Shown here in pieces: positions 8,881 through 17,118 of a stretch of 64,000 bases of DNA (the stretch's first letter is position 1; each line of letters begins with the position of its first letter). Made by a program: the position numbers and the translations under genes. The notes beneath the pieces are model-generated. The model had not been told where the DNA came from. It was given only the letters and a program-made list of their open reading frames with translations, and did no database searches. Location: the NCBI RefSeq assembly GCF_002086795.1, contig NZ_MVIM01000004.1, positions 248,001 through 312,000 on the forward strand, written 5' to 3'. The stretch comes from Mycolicibacterium tusciae (GTDB lineage Bacteria; Actinomycetota; Actinomycetes; Mycobacteriales; Mycobacteriaceae).

Positions 8881-9501
8881 ATGTACGCACGCACGACCAC
8901 CCTTCAATCAAACACGGATTCCATCGACGCCGGCATCGCCAATGTCCGCGACAACGTGATGCCCGAGTTGCAGGGCATCGACGGCTATGTCGGTCTTTCC
9001 CTCTTGGTCGACCGGGCATCGGGCCGCTGCATCGCCACCACCGCCTGGGAGACCGAAGAGGCGATGCGCGCCAGCGACGGGGCGGTACGGGAAATTCGTC
9101 AACGCGCCGCGGAGGCTTTCGGCGGCGAACCGGACGTCGCCGAATGGGAAATCGCGGTCCTACACCGTGATCATCAGTCCCGCGAGGGTGCCTGCGTCCG
9201 TGCCACCTGGGTCAAGGTGGAGCCCGACCAGATCGAGCGGGGCATCGACATCTTCAAGATGGGTGTGTTGCCCGCACTGGACGAACACGAAGGTCTTTGC
9301 AGCGCAAGCCTGTTGGTCGACCGTGCGACGGGACGCGGAGTGTCTTCGGTGGCCTACGACAGCTCCGACGCGCTGCAGCACAATATGGCCAAGATCGAGG
9401 AACTGAGGTCCGCAAGCACCCGGGAAGCCTCTGCAGAGATCCTCGACGAGTGCAACTTCGAGTTGGCGATCGCCCACCTGCACGTTCCCGAGATGGCCTG
9501 A
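8881..9501 (+). CDS. Tandem ABM-like (dimeric alpha-beta barrel) protein
   Basis: 206 residues from ATG at 8881, preceded by GAGGAGG. The protein is an internal duplication: residues ~1-100 contain [20 protein letters not shown] and residues ~106-206 contain [20 protein letters not shown], with matching secondary-structure patterns. Each half looks like an antibiotic-biosynthesis-monooxygenase-type ferredoxin-like barrel, which normally works as a dimer, so one chain may form a pseudo-dimer. No haem or metal ligands could be assigned. It stands alone on the plus strand after a ~270-bp gap that holds no convincing gene. Function unknown. Confidence 0.72.
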   Translation: MYARTTTLQSNTDSIDAGIANVRDNVMPELQGIDGYVGLSLLVDRASGRCIATTAWETEEAMRASDGAVREIRQRAAEAFGGEPDVAEWEIAVLHRDHQSREGACVRATWVKVEPDQIERGIDIFKMGVLPALDEHEGLCSASLLVDRATGRGVSSVAYDSSDALQHNMAKIEELRSASTREASAEILDECNFELAIAHLHVPEMA

Positions 9502-9583
9502 CGACCGACTGCTGCATATCTCCCGTCGCTCGGGAAGGAGACCCGGCACAATGAAGGTGTACGTCTGAACCCAGGGAGCCGCC

Positions 9584-10093
9584 ATGAGCGAGCAACTGTC
9601 CGACTTTTTCGGCGAGATCTTCCAGCGGTACTTCAGGCCCGCCATCGATGAATATCCGCGAAACGGCGGAGCACTCGTCGAAAGGTTATTCACGCTGACT
9701 GATGATGTCCCGGATCGATTGGTACAGAGCCGGCGCGCCGCAATGGCGTGGGGCACGGCCGAGACCGCGAACGCCAGGATCACCTCGGAACTCTTTGTGA
9801 TCACCCAACATGGACTGATCTATGCCGCTGGGTTGAATGAGTCGCGACGGGCGCTGTATTACCTGGCCACGCCGCGCGTGTTGTTCGATCCGTTCGTCGA
9901 TCAGGTCGACACGGCCGAACCGCGGGAGGGCGCGATAGTCGTGGTGGACAGCCGGTTCGGCCGCGACCTCGCATCCGCGCATCCCATGGACGCCGCGCTG
10001 CGCCGGATACTTGACGAGCACCTAGCGCTGCGGGTGGATCTCAGGCAGCAATCACCTGCGGCGTGGGCAGGTAGGACGCAGACCACGCGATGA
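9584..10093 (+). CDS. Hypothetical protein, 169 aa
   Basis: ATG at 9584 with GGGAG 5 nt upstream. The sequence is mixed alpha/beta with no signal peptide or membrane segment. A central ITSELFVITQHGLIYAAGL and IVVVDSRFGRDLASAHPMD suggest a compact soluble domain, but I do not recognise the family. Its last 53 bp overlap the end of the convergent 71-aa gene. Either the C-terminal ~18 residues are real and the two genes overlap tail to tail, or one stop has been displaced. Confidence 0.6.
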   Translation: MSEQLSDFFGEIFQRYFRPAIDEYPRNGGALVERLFTLTDDVPDRLVQSRRAAMAWGTAETANARITSELFVITQHGLIYAAGLNESRRALYYLATPRVLFDPFVDQVDTAEPREGAIVVVDSRFGRDLASAHPMDAALRRILDEHLALRVDLRQQSPAAWAGRTQTTR

Positions 10094-10256
10094 AGTCGCC
10101 TCGGGGCTCGCGGGGAGCACCGATCCGCACGTTGGCAACGGCCTCTCCGGCCCGGCGGGCAAGGATGTGAATCTCGGCGGTGATGAAATTGTTGATGTGC
10201 ACGGGATGCATGTTGACCGGCACCGCGACCTCGACGGACTTCCAGTAACCATTCAT
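10041..10256 (-). CDS. Small hypothetical protein, 71 aa
   Basis: ATG at 10256 with AGAGGA about 8 nt upstream. The product begins MNGYWKSVEVAVPVNMHPVH, is soluble, and has a beta-rich N-terminal half with a C-terminal IAWSASYLPTP. It resembles small secreted-substrate-like or stress proteins only vaguely, and no family is recognised. It overlaps the end of the convergent 169-aa gene. Codon use has the usual third-position GC bias, which supports it being real. Confidence 0.5.
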   Translation of the reverse strand: MNGYWKSVEVAVPVNMHPVHINNFITAEIHILARRAGEAVANVRIGAPREPRGDFIAWSASYLPTPQVIAA

Positions 10257-10387
10257 GACGATGTCCTCTCGCCTCGGTGAGCGGCGTTCGAATTACCGTG
10301 ACGCCGCTGCTCGTACTTTTGGGTGGCTCTTCAATGCGGGAACCGTTACGAGCAGTGTTGTTCGGTGATCTTGGAGGTTTCTAAACG

Positions 10388-10401
10388 CGACGAAAGCGTC
10401 G
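10388..10401 (-). terminator. Possible weak terminator after the LuxR gene
   Basis: A 5-bp stem CGACG/CGTCG with a 4-nt loop, followed on the minus strand by CGTTTAG, 24 bp past the stop of the LuxR-type regulator. The U-tract is poor, so this could be a chance hairpin. Confidence 0.3.
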
Positions 10402-10425
10402 ACTAGTAGGCCGCGAGGATCGAGC

Positions 10426-11094
10426 CTACGGGCCGCCCTTCCAATGTTCGATGCGGTTGTGGTCAGGTGTGAAGCCGTGATTGACACCCCATAGGACGGC
10501 CTGCGTGCGGCTGGACACGCCGATCTTGCGGTAAATCGTGCGAATGTAGGACTTGATGGTGTTGGGACTCAGATACGTCAACGTCGCGACATCGGCATTG
10601 CTCTTGCCCTGGGTGATGAGTGCCAGAATCTCTGATTCCCGGTCGCTGAGCCCCTCGCCACGACCTGGCCAATCAAGCCCGACTGCGCTACGGGGCCGCG
10701 GCGGGACGTCGCTGATGACCGTCTCTCCGGCGTGCACCGCCTCTAGCGCCGCGACCAATTCTCGCGCGGGCAGCGTCTTGGAGAGGTAGCCGTCGGCGCC
10801 GTGTTGTCGAGCGCTTTCGATGAGTTCAGGGTGAAAGTTCCACGTGTAGACCACGACTCGGCGTGCCCTCGGGTTGGCAACGAGATGTGCGATCTGCTCG
10901 TGATCGGATTCAGGTTGGGCGAAGGAGTCGTACAGGACGATGTCCACCGCGTCTTCCAGACCCATGTTGGAGTCGATCTCGGCGACGACCACCCGGTCGC
11001 GGTATCGGTCGAACATGTTGGCCACGCCCATCAGTACGACGTCGTAGTCGTCGACGAGAGCGACGGTGATCGGAGTGTTCGGCGGCGATGCCAT
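10426..11094 (-). CDS. LuxR/NarL-type response regulator
   Basis: 222 residues from ATG at 11094. Residues 1-125 form a receiver-like domain (VALVDDYDVVLMG, DIVLYDSFAQP carrying a candidate phospho-acceptor Asp, and YLSKTLP with the conserved Lys). Residues ~155-210 are a GerE helix-turn-helix (LSDRESEILALITQGKSNAD, then LSPNTIKSYIRTIYRKIGV). The receiver lacks the usual DxxMP after the Asp, so it may be an atypical or phosphorylation-independent receiver. No histidine kinase is adjacent. It diverges from glsB, and inverted repeats at 11116-11142 lie between them. Confidence 0.85.
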   Translation of the reverse strand: MASPPNTPITVALVDDYDVVLMGVANMFDRYRDRVVVAEIDSNMGLEDAVDIVLYDSFAQPESDHEQIAHLVANPRARRVVVYTWNFHPELIESARQHGADGYLSKTLPARELVAALEAVHAGETVISDVPPRPRSAVGLDWPGRGEGLSDRESEILALITQGKSNADVATLTYLSPNTIKSYIRTIYRKIGVSSRTQAVLWGVNHGFTPDHNRIEHWKGGP

Positions 11095-11115
11095 CGGCCT
11101 GAGATTACCTACTTA

Positions 11116-11142
11116 GGGGTGTATTAGCACCCCCCTTAAGGG
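11116..11142. promoter_or_regulatory. Candidate operator between luxR-type gene and glsB
   Basis: GGGGTG-N6-CACCCC at 11116-11133 is followed directly by the palindrome CCCTTAAGGG at 11133-11142. They sit 22-48 bp upstream of the regulator start and ~90 bp upstream of glsB. Binding by the adjacent regulator is inference. Confidence 0.45.
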
Positions 11143-11227
11143 TGTTGCATTGGTGGCAGCGTCGAGCACCCAGCTCGACCGACCGGTCCAAGCGCGCAGT
11201 CAGCGCTCAATAGAAAGGCTCATCGCC

Positions 11228-11509
11228 ATGATCGGACTCATCCTGAGCATCCTCGTCATTGGACTCCTTGCCGGCGCTCTGGCGCGCCTGCTGGTCCCCG
11301 GCAGGCAGAACATATCGGTCGTGATGACCATTGTCCTCGGTGTCGTCGGTTCCTTCGTCGGCGGATTCCTCGGTTACCTGCTCTTCGGTAAGGACGGCGC
11401 AGAGGGCTTCCTCCAGCCCTCGGGAATCCTCGGCTCCGTCATCGGCGCCGTCGTTGTCTTGCTGATCTGGATCAGCGTCGGACGACGCAGCTCGGTTCGT
11501 AGCCGCTAA
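11228..11509 (+). CDS. GlsB/YeaQ/YmgE-family stress membrane protein
   Basis: 93 residues from ATG at 11228 (GAAAGG upstream); a longer reading from 11150 adds an unlikely leader. Three hydrophobic segments and the family hallmark pattern [16 protein letters not shown], then [16 protein letters not shown] and [13 protein letters not shown], identify the transglycosylase-associated family. These small inner-membrane proteins are commonly induced by envelope or acid stress; their biochemical role is not settled. The STAS gene follows 94 bp later. Confidence 0.85.
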   Translation: MIGLILSILVIGLLAGALARLLVPGRQNISVVMTIVLGVVGSFVGGFLGYLLFGKDGAEGFLQPSGILGSVIGAVVVLLIWISVGRRSSVRSR

Positions 11510-11603
11510 ATCGGTTCATGCACAACAGAGATCGGCTTCGAAGCACTCCGGGGCCGGTCTCTGTTGTCACCGATTCCTTTGCTCGTGCTTGGAGAGGGTA
11601 AGC

Positions 11604-11963
11604 GTGAATCCACCGACGATCGACTTCGGCGTCGCAGAGCACTGGGTCGGGAATGGTGTCGTAGTGGCGGTATGGGGAGACCTGGACCTGGCTACTGCGC
11701 CCAAACTGGCCGACGCGATCGAGGCCGTTGCCCGAAAAAAGCCGGCGGCGCTGATCGTAGATCTGTCGCGGGTCGACTTTCTGGCCTCAGCGGGAATGAC
11801 CGTGCTGATCACCGCGCACCGAGAGATCGCACCGTCAGCGCGATTCGGCGTCGTTGCGGATGGTCCTTCCACCGGTCGGCCGCTCAAAATGATCGGGATC
11901 GACACCATCGTCGACGTGTACCGCACCCTCGACGAAGCGTTGGATGAATTCGCACCGAGCTAA
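11604..11963 (+). CDS. STAS-domain anti-sigma-factor antagonist
   Basis: 119 residues from GTG at 11604 with GAGAGGG upstream. The fold is a classic STAS domain: VVAVWGDLDLATAPKLADAI, then ALIVDLSRVDFLASAGMTVL, where the Ser in FLASAGM is the site phosphorylated by anti-sigma kinases in SpoIIAA-like antagonists. It probably takes part in a partner-switch controlling a stress sigma factor. No kinase or sigma gene is adjacent, so the partner must lie elsewhere. Confidence 0.85.
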   Translation: MNPPTIDFGVAEHWVGNGVVVAVWGDLDLATAPKLADAIEAVARKKPAALIVDLSRVDFLASAGMTVLITAHREIAPSARFGVVADGPSTGRPLKMIGIDTIVDVYRTLDEALDEFAPS

Positions 11964-12047
11964 GGGTGGCGGTCGTACGTGGGGCGGCAGGAGCGCGCCC
12001 GATCCAAACCCGACTGCTGCGTCTGTGCACACAGCGATTCGACGGCG

Positions 12048-12064
12048 GCCAGCCTGGTGCTGGC
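12048..12064 (+). terminator. Possible terminator in the 11964-12278 gap
   Basis: Perfect 6-bp stem GCCAGC/GCTGGC around CTGGT, followed by TGTTTA. It is the only structure seen in this 315-bp gene-free gap between the STAS gene and the convergent DUF1214 gene. Confidence 0.35.
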
Positions 12065-12278
12065 TGTTTAACACCACAGTTGCACCAGCGGCCGTCTAAC
12101 AGGGGACAGCGGACCGACTCGAAGTCCATTGGACGCAACCTGCCCCATCCCGTGCTGCCTTCAAGGCTAGCGTCTAGCTGGCCAAAACCACAGGGGGTGG
12201 CGCCCCGTTTTCATCGGATTTCGACAAGGTCTGAAGTCAGCGACACTCATGGCCGTAGTCTGCGCATTGCCACGGCGT

Positions 12279-13439
12279 TCACGGGGTGTTTCGCGCCGCG
12301 AAGTGCCGTAGGCGCGCCTCCATCGCCGCCGCGCGTTCGTCCTCGGTGACGCGCCGCGAAACATCGAAGTAGTCGTCGATTTCACCGACGTTGATCACCT
12401 TCAGAGTGGGAGCTGTGGGTTGCTCGGGTGTGCTTGCCCGCCATGTCACGACGCCGCTTCGATAGCCCCGCGCGTCCAGCCAATTCCGTACGCCGAAGTC
12501 GTGGGTAGACAGCAGGATTCGTACTCGTCCCTCATCGACCAGGGACTGACCCAGGTTCAGACTGGTCTGACGCGTCTCGATGTCGATCATCTCGCTCCAC
12601 ACGTTGGTGAGGCAGATACCCACGTAGGGAGCGCCGGGCGGCACCTCGTAGTCGATGACTGCAACCTCGTCGTCGTGCAGTTCCCAGGCGATGGGGACGA
12701 ACCACGCACCGGCCATCGCCGACGGTGGCTGCATCGGCGGAATGACGAAATTCTTCGGCAGTGCGCCGAAGACCCGGGCAGGAATGTCCTTGACCCACAT
12801 CGTGAACAGGTCCCGAGACGCCGCGAGATGCGCCTCGAATGCGGAAAGCGACTCCTCAACCGACGCCGGAGCTGCCGGCGTACCTGGGTTCACGCATTCG
12901 ATGCCGATCGTGCCCTTCTCCTGAGCGTCCCAATCTCCGAACGTCTGATAGCAGCAGAACGAATCCGCATCGACGGGAAGCTCGAACCAATTGCTGTCGC
13001 CCATCTTCTGTCGACTGAAGTAGATCTCGAACGAGCCGTCCGACTTGACGACCAAGTCGTCGGCCAACGCCTTGACCGCTTGGGCCTGATCGTCCTTGCC
13101 CGCGTAGACCCCGAACGTCGTCTGGGCGACAGTGCCGAGTTTTCCGTACACCCGGTAGTCGTGGTCGTCGTCGATGCGCGCCGACAGGTAGAGCGTGTCC
13201 GGGTTGGAATGACCCCAGTTCCACGGTGAGTACTGTGCGTTGATCAACATCGGACGCGCCGGATCGCTGCGCAACTGAAGACCCATGTACTGAATGTGGC
13301 CGATCATGTGCGGAAGCAACGCAGCCGCCGCGCCCTCGTCGAGATCACCCTGCGCGAGCGCAAGGTCCAGTAGGTCGTCATGCAGATCCCGGAATCGCCC
13401 CCAGGCCAAGCGGATCGCGCTACTGCTCTGGTCGGTCAC
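12279..13439 (-). CDS. DUF1214-domain protein
   Basis: 386 residues from GTG at 13439, overlapping the end of the sulfotransferase gene by 20 bp and therefore its operon partner. The sequence carries the DUF1214 pattern (NPDTLYLSARID near residue 80, then FGVYAGKDD, and a C-terminal region with ICLTNVWSEM and RILLSTHDFG). No signal peptide. DUF1214 proteins recur beside sulfotransferase-like genes in mycobacteria, implying action on a shared lipid or sterol-like substrate. That is inference and no catalytic residues can be named. Confidence 0.75.
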   Translation of the reverse strand: MTDQSSSAIRLAWGRFRDLHDDLLDLALAQGDLDEGAAAALLPHMIGHIQYMGLQLRSDPARPMLINAQYSPWNWGHSNPDTLYLSARIDDDHDYRVYGKLGTVAQTTFGVYAGKDDQAQAVKALADDLVVKSDGSFEIYFSRQKMGDSNWFELPVDADSFCCYQTFGDWDAQEKGTIGIECVNPGTPAAPASVEESLSAFEAHLAASRDLFTMWVKDIPARVFGALPKNFVIPPMQPPSAMAGAWFVPIAWELHDDEVAVIDYEVPPGAPYVGICLTNVWSEMIDIETRQTSLNLGQSLVDEGRVRILLSTHDFGVRNWLDARGYRSGVVTWRASTPEQPTAPTLKVINVGEIDDYFDVSRRVTEDERAAAMEARLRHFAARNTP

Positions 13440-14655
13440 GGGTGTCCTCGATTCCGTAGAAGTTCCGGTAGTACTGCAGCTCCGGCCACAGCTCGTCGGT
13501 GTCCAGGCCGTAGTCGGCGGCGTCGTAGACGTTGGGCTTACGGGCGCCCCGACCGCGCTTCTCCATGAACCGGACCATCTTCTGACGGGTCGGCTCGGTG
13601 AGCTCGATACCGAAGTGCGCGTATATCTCCGCGACGCAGGTCATCGGCTCACGCACCATCCGGTCCATCGGGAAATCGATGAACTGGTCCGACTTCTCCG
13701 CGAATTGCTCACGCAACTCGACGTTGCGCTTGAGCATCTTGCCGGTGCGCCAGCGCATGTATCGACCGTGGTCGTGCCAATCGATGTCGTCGGCGGCCAT
13801 CGCGAAGACCGTGCCAGTGAGCTTGCAACTCGACGCGACAACCTCCGTCGGCTCGCGGTAGGTCGTGACCAGCCGGGCGTCGGGAAACACCTTGAGGATC
13901 TTGTCGATGTTGTCCATATGCGGCGGCGTCTTCAACAGCCAGCTCTGCGCGGGACGCAGCCCGCCGCTCTGCATGTACTGCAGCAGGAGCCGTTGCTCCT
14001 CGTAGACCCACGTCCGGTCCTGCTCGGTCAGCCACCGGTCGTAGGTCTGACAGTTGAACATCACGTGGAAGGTCTCGCTGTGGAAGGCGTAGGCGTGCAG
14101 TAGTGCGCACTCTTGGGCCTCCCAGGCGCCCATCGGGTGTGCGGCATCGAGATCGGGTGCCAGCGAAAGGCTCCGGTCGATCAGCTTCTGACTGCGCTTG
14201 ATTCGCGGATCGCTCTGCATCGTCGCGGGATTCAGCGGCGGGTGCAGTTCGTCGCACTCCCAGGTGAGGGGATAGCGGAAGCGATCGTCCTGGCTCAGTA
14301 GGTGATGGGTGATCGTCGTGCCGGTCCGCGGCGCACCCACGAGGAAGATCGGCTTCTCGATCTTCTCGCCGCGAATCTCGGGGTGAGTACGCAGATGTTC
14401 GGTGAGCAGCAGTCGCTGGCGGAGCAGGTTGGAGATGTGCGAGCTCGCGATCAACCGACCGACCCCGTTCAACCGGTCCTCGGTCTCGAGGGCGTCGATG
14501 AGGCGGTCGAGTCCTTCCTCGAACCGAGGATCGCCAAAGTCGGTCAGGCCGTTGGCTTGTCGGCTTGCTTTCGCCATGAGGGCGGGCTTGCTCAGCGTCA
14601 TCGGGCGCACGCCGATCCGACGAGCGGTGCGATAAACCAGATTCAACGCCCGCAT
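13420..14655 (-). CDS. Sulfotransferase-family protein
   Basis: 411 residues from ATG at 14655. The PAPS 5'-phosphosulfate loop reads VGAPRTGTT at residues ~106-114, and a 3'-phosphate region is seen in VFPDARLVTTYREP. The Asp/His-rich helices between are typical of the large sulfotransferase/Stf group common in mycobacteria. It should transfer sulfuryl groups from PAPS to a hydrophobic acceptor, though some relatives lack activity. It heads the operon with the DUF1214 gene, and a TetR gene with a clear operator diverges from it. Confidence 0.85.
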   Translation of the reverse strand: MRALNLVYRTARRIGVRPMTLSKPALMAKASRQANGLTDFGDPRFEEGLDRLIDALETEDRLNGVGRLIASSHISNLLRQRLLLTEHLRTHPEIRGEKIEKPIFLVGAPRTGTTITHHLLSQDDRFRYPLTWECDELHPPLNPATMQSDPRIKRSQKLIDRSLSLAPDLDAAHPMGAWEAQECALLHAYAFHSETFHVMFNCQTYDRWLTEQDRTWVYEEQRLLLQYMQSGGLRPAQSWLLKTPPHMDNIDKILKVFPDARLVTTYREPTEVVASSCKLTGTVFAMAADDIDWHDHGRYMRWRTGKMLKRNVELREQFAEKSDQFIDFPMDRMVREPMTCVAEIYAHFGIELTEPTRQKMVRFMEKRGRGARKPNVYDAADYGLDTDELWPELQYYRNFYGIEDTRDRPEQ

Positions 14656-14763
14656 TGGCAGGGGTCTCGGCGGTGCGTCGATGGCGATGGTGGATCACTC
14701 CTCTGCGGCGTAGGCGTCGTTGCACGACGCTCGAGGATGCCCTTTGTCTTGTAGCCGGATTAA

Positions 14764-14784
14764 CATTACGATCTGAACGTAATG
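14764..14784. promoter_or_regulatory. TetR operator overlapping the tetR start codon
   Basis: Perfect inverted repeat CATTACG-N7-CGTAATG; the last arm contains the ATG at 14782. It lies between the divergent sulfotransferase and TetR genes. The position suggests autorepression by blocking initiation, together with control of the sulfotransferase operon about 110 bp away. Confidence 0.72.
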
Positions 14785-15393
14785 CGGTCAATCAATCGGT
14801 CCAACCAGGATGAACCCGGCGAGTCGCGCACCAAAGGCCGGCCGCGCGACACACGGATCGACGACGCGGTGCTGCGCGCCACAGTCGAACTGTTGGAGGA
14901 GATCGGCTACACGCGATTGACCATCCCCTTGGTGGCGGCCCGCGCCGGTGCGACACCGCCCGCGGTCTACCGCCGGTGGCCGACGAAGATCGAACTCGTC
15001 TACGAGGCCGTGTTTCCGACCCCGCCGAGCGCCGAGTTGCCCCTGACCGGTGGTATCGACGATGCCGTGAGCACGTTGGTCCGAGCGGCGGTCGCATTGT
15101 TCAACGCGCCCGCGGTACATACCGCCTGGTCGGGTCTCATGGCCGAGTTGCCTTCTGAGCCAGGACTATCGGCGCGACTGCTCGGCAAGCAACAGGACAG
15201 CACCTATCTGCGGTTGCAACGTTTCCTCGACGAGGCGGCGTCCGAAGGGCGTGCCGCGCCGGGGGTCGACGCACGCGTGCTCGTCGACATGATCGGTGGG
15301 ACCGTCTTGATGGCGCTGGCCAACGAACGGGACATCGACGACGCCTGGATTGCGCAGACCTCGGCCCTGATCGTCGGAGGGCTGGCGCGTTGA
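14782..15393 (+). CDS. TetR-family regulator
   Basis: 203 residues from ATG at 14782. The N-terminal HTH reads LTIPLVAARAGATPPAVYRRWPTK (residues ~45-70), and the rest is an all-helical ligand domain ending IAQTSALIVGGLAR. It diverges from the sulfotransferase/DUF1214 operon, and an exact inverted repeat overlaps its start, which may mean a leaderless transcript. Likely a local repressor responding to the substrate of that operon. The ligand is unknown. Confidence 0.88.
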   Translation: MRSINRSNQDEPGESRTKGRPRDTRIDDAVLRATVELLEEIGYTRLTIPLVAARAGATPPAVYRRWPTKIELVYEAVFPTPPSAELPLTGGIDDAVSTLVRAAVALFNAPAVHTAWSGLMAELPSEPGLSARLLGKQQDSTYLRLQRFLDEAASEGRAAPGVDARVLVDMIGGTVLMALANERDIDDAWIAQTSALIVGGLAR

Positions 15394-15414
15394 CAGTGCC
15401 GCCCGGTCGGCCCG

Positions 15415-16368
15415 CTACTGCGGATGGTCGGCCAGGTAGGCCTGGACCGGGATCGGCGTCGTCGAGACGTAGCCGATCGGCAGCAGGACGTCACCGGCGG
15501 TCGTGCGGTAGTAGACATCCCATCGGTAGTAGCCGGTGAACGCGGCGGGGTCGGCCGCCAAGACCTCGGCGTAGTCATGGACAGCACGCACGTATCGATC
15601 CGAGTTGTTGTACCGGAAGATCGCGTTGTCGGGATTGCCGGCGAAGTTGTTGGCGGCCAGGTAGCGGCCCGCCGCCATGATGCTGTCCCGAAGTGAGTGG
15701 ATGTCGCCGCCGTCGCCGTAGGCCTCGAACGTGGAGGGCAGGAACTGCATAGGGCCCTGTGCGCCGGCGGTGCTGGTGCCTTCGATGCTGCCGAAGCGGG
15801 TCTCGATGAGATGTATCGAAGCCAGGTAGTTCCAGGGGACGCCGGTGGCCGCCTCGGCTTCGCGATAGTGGGCCATCAACGCGTCCGCCGGAGCCGGTGC
15901 GACGATCCGCCACGCCGGAACGGTGTCGTTCACCTCGGTCATCGGATACAGCTGACGCCGAGCGTCGACGTTGCGGTCATACGTCGCGATGAGCTCCGGA
16001 GGAATCCGAGGACGGATGATCGGATCCCAGTCGGGGTTGCGTCCGATCGCCCGATAGGCGGCCTGCTGACGGCGGGCGGCCGACGTCAGCGCCGGTTCCG
16101 GCGTCGACGGGTTACGCAGCGTTCGTTCGTCGGCCACCAGGTCGTCGGCCAGCTGCGCCGGATCGGACGCGATCTTCGGTTGCGCTCCGGCGGGCGCCGC
16201 CGGCGGACCCGGCGACGTCGGCTGGTCCATCGTCTGCACGGGGACGGTGGTGGGTGCGGACGACGGTGCAGGTGACGGCTCCGGTGGAGCGCTCTGCGTG
16301 CAGCCGGCGAGTACGCACACCGCGGCCGCAAGGCTGAGCAACGTCCGTAGTAGCTGTTGTCCGATCAC
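15415..16368 (-). CDS. Lytic murein transglycosylase lipoprotein
   Basis: 317 residues from GTG at 16368. A lipoprotein signal peptide ends in LAGC (Cys ~23), then a Pro/Ala/Ser linker to residue ~65. The C-terminal half has the SLT-type catalytic region: SIHLIETRFGSIEG with the catalytic Glu, then GAQGPMQFLPSTF and YNNSDRYVRAVHDYA. It would cleave peptidoglycan glycan strands to anhydromuramyl products at the outer face of the membrane. It converges with the upstream TetR gene and is probably monocistronic. Confidence 0.88.
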   Translation of the reverse strand: MIGQQLLRTLLSLAAAVCVLAGCTQSAPPEPSPAPSSAPTTVPVQTMDQPTSPGPPAAPAGAQPKIASDPAQLADDLVADERTLRNPSTPEPALTSAARRQQAAYRAIGRNPDWDPIIRPRIPPELIATYDRNVDARRQLYPMTEVNDTVPAWRIVAPAPADALMAHYREAEAATGVPWNYLASIHLIETRFGSIEGTSTAGAQGPMQFLPSTFEAYGDGGDIHSLRDSIMAAGRYLAANNFAGNPDNAIFRYNNSDRYVRAVHDYAEVLAADPAAFTGYYRWDVYYRTTAGDVLLPIGYVSTTPIPVQAYLADHPQ

Positions 16369-16489
16369 CGCCCGAGTCTGTCAGTAATCGATGTCGACCG
16401 TGTCGGCTGCGTGGATGTCGTATCGGCGGTGCCGCCGATCGTCTTGGTTGTAGGAATGAAGTACATCCCGACAACGAGGGGAGTCAGCG

Positions 16490-16750
16490 GTGAAGTATGT
16501 GCTGCTGTCTCGTCGAGACCGAAGAATTCGCCAACGCCATGGCGGCGTTGGGCGCCTGGCGATCGATGTAGACGATATGCGTGATGTGCTCGACGCCGGC
16601 GTCACCCGGGCACAGATCGAAGACGCATTGGCCGTCGGTCTGGTATTTGGAATCACCGCCCGACTGGCCAATGCGTTCGACTTCGATATGGCGACGCCGG
16701 CCGCGACGAATGCCGGCGCCAAACATCTCCTGCGGCGCGGATATCGATAA
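16490..16750 (+). pseudogene. Truncated or frameshifted carboxymuconolactone decarboxylase-like gene
   Basis: An 86-codon frame from ATG at 16490 ends in a clear CMD-type tail (DAGVTRAQIEDALAVGLVFG then ITARLANAFDFD). Its first 25 residues are basic and unnatural, whereas another frame across 16499-16570 gives LVETEEFANAMAALGAW and then a stop. Switching frames near 16565 would rebuild a longer CMD C-terminus, so this looks like a decayed gene that has also lost its N-terminal CxxC part. A genuine 86-aa protein is less likely. Confidence 0.5.
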
Positions 16751-16773
16751 GCGCCGCCCCTATGCCTCCTGCG

Positions 16774-16929
16774 CTAGAACCAGACTTTTCGGCCGCCGAC
16801 CGGGCGACCCACTGCACCGAGGATCCACAGGACGACACCAACCACCACGAGGATTGCGCCGATGGTGTAAAGGATCGACAGGCTGGTGAAATAGCCGATC
16901 AACAACAGGATGATGCCGAGGATGATCAT
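16774..16929 (-). CDS. Small membrane protein (DUF6131-like), 51 aa
   Basis: ATG at 16929 with GAGAAGAG upstream; TAG at 16774. The product has two hydrophobic helices, MIILGIILLLIGYFTSLS and LYTIGAILVVVGVVLWILGA, and ends in GRPVGGRKVWF. This is a pattern I recognise from short, abundant mycobacterial membrane proteins. Function unknown. An inverted repeat GCGTT-N6-AACGC (16956-16971) lies ~27 bp upstream in its leader. Confidence 0.78.
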   Translation of the reverse strand: MIILGIILLLIGYFTSLSILYTIGAILVVVGVVLWILGAVGRPVGGRKVWF

Positions 16930-17118
16930 GGTCACGCTCTTCTCTTGTATGTATTGCGTTGGAACTAACGCACATGTGATTTGCCCGATCCGTTAATTTC
17001 AAACCTCCGGCCTTGCCGGCACACGTGTGCGCCGTCGATAGGCCCGGTCGGTGCGGCGTAGCGTCTGGTGGGCAGTTACTGATGTCGGCGGCACGGGACA
17101 GATGTCGAGGGGATTTGA

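Noticed and set aside
8823..9170. Small frame from ATG at 8823 with a GGAGG upstream
   Set aside because: After ~20 codons it runs through the ABM-like gene in another frame with Arg/His-rich sequence. A short leader peptide cannot be excluded but is not supported.
11116..11142. CCCTTAAGGG as a terminator
   Set aside because: It is a gapless palindrome with no loop or U-tract and lies in a divergent promoter, so an operator reading was preferred.
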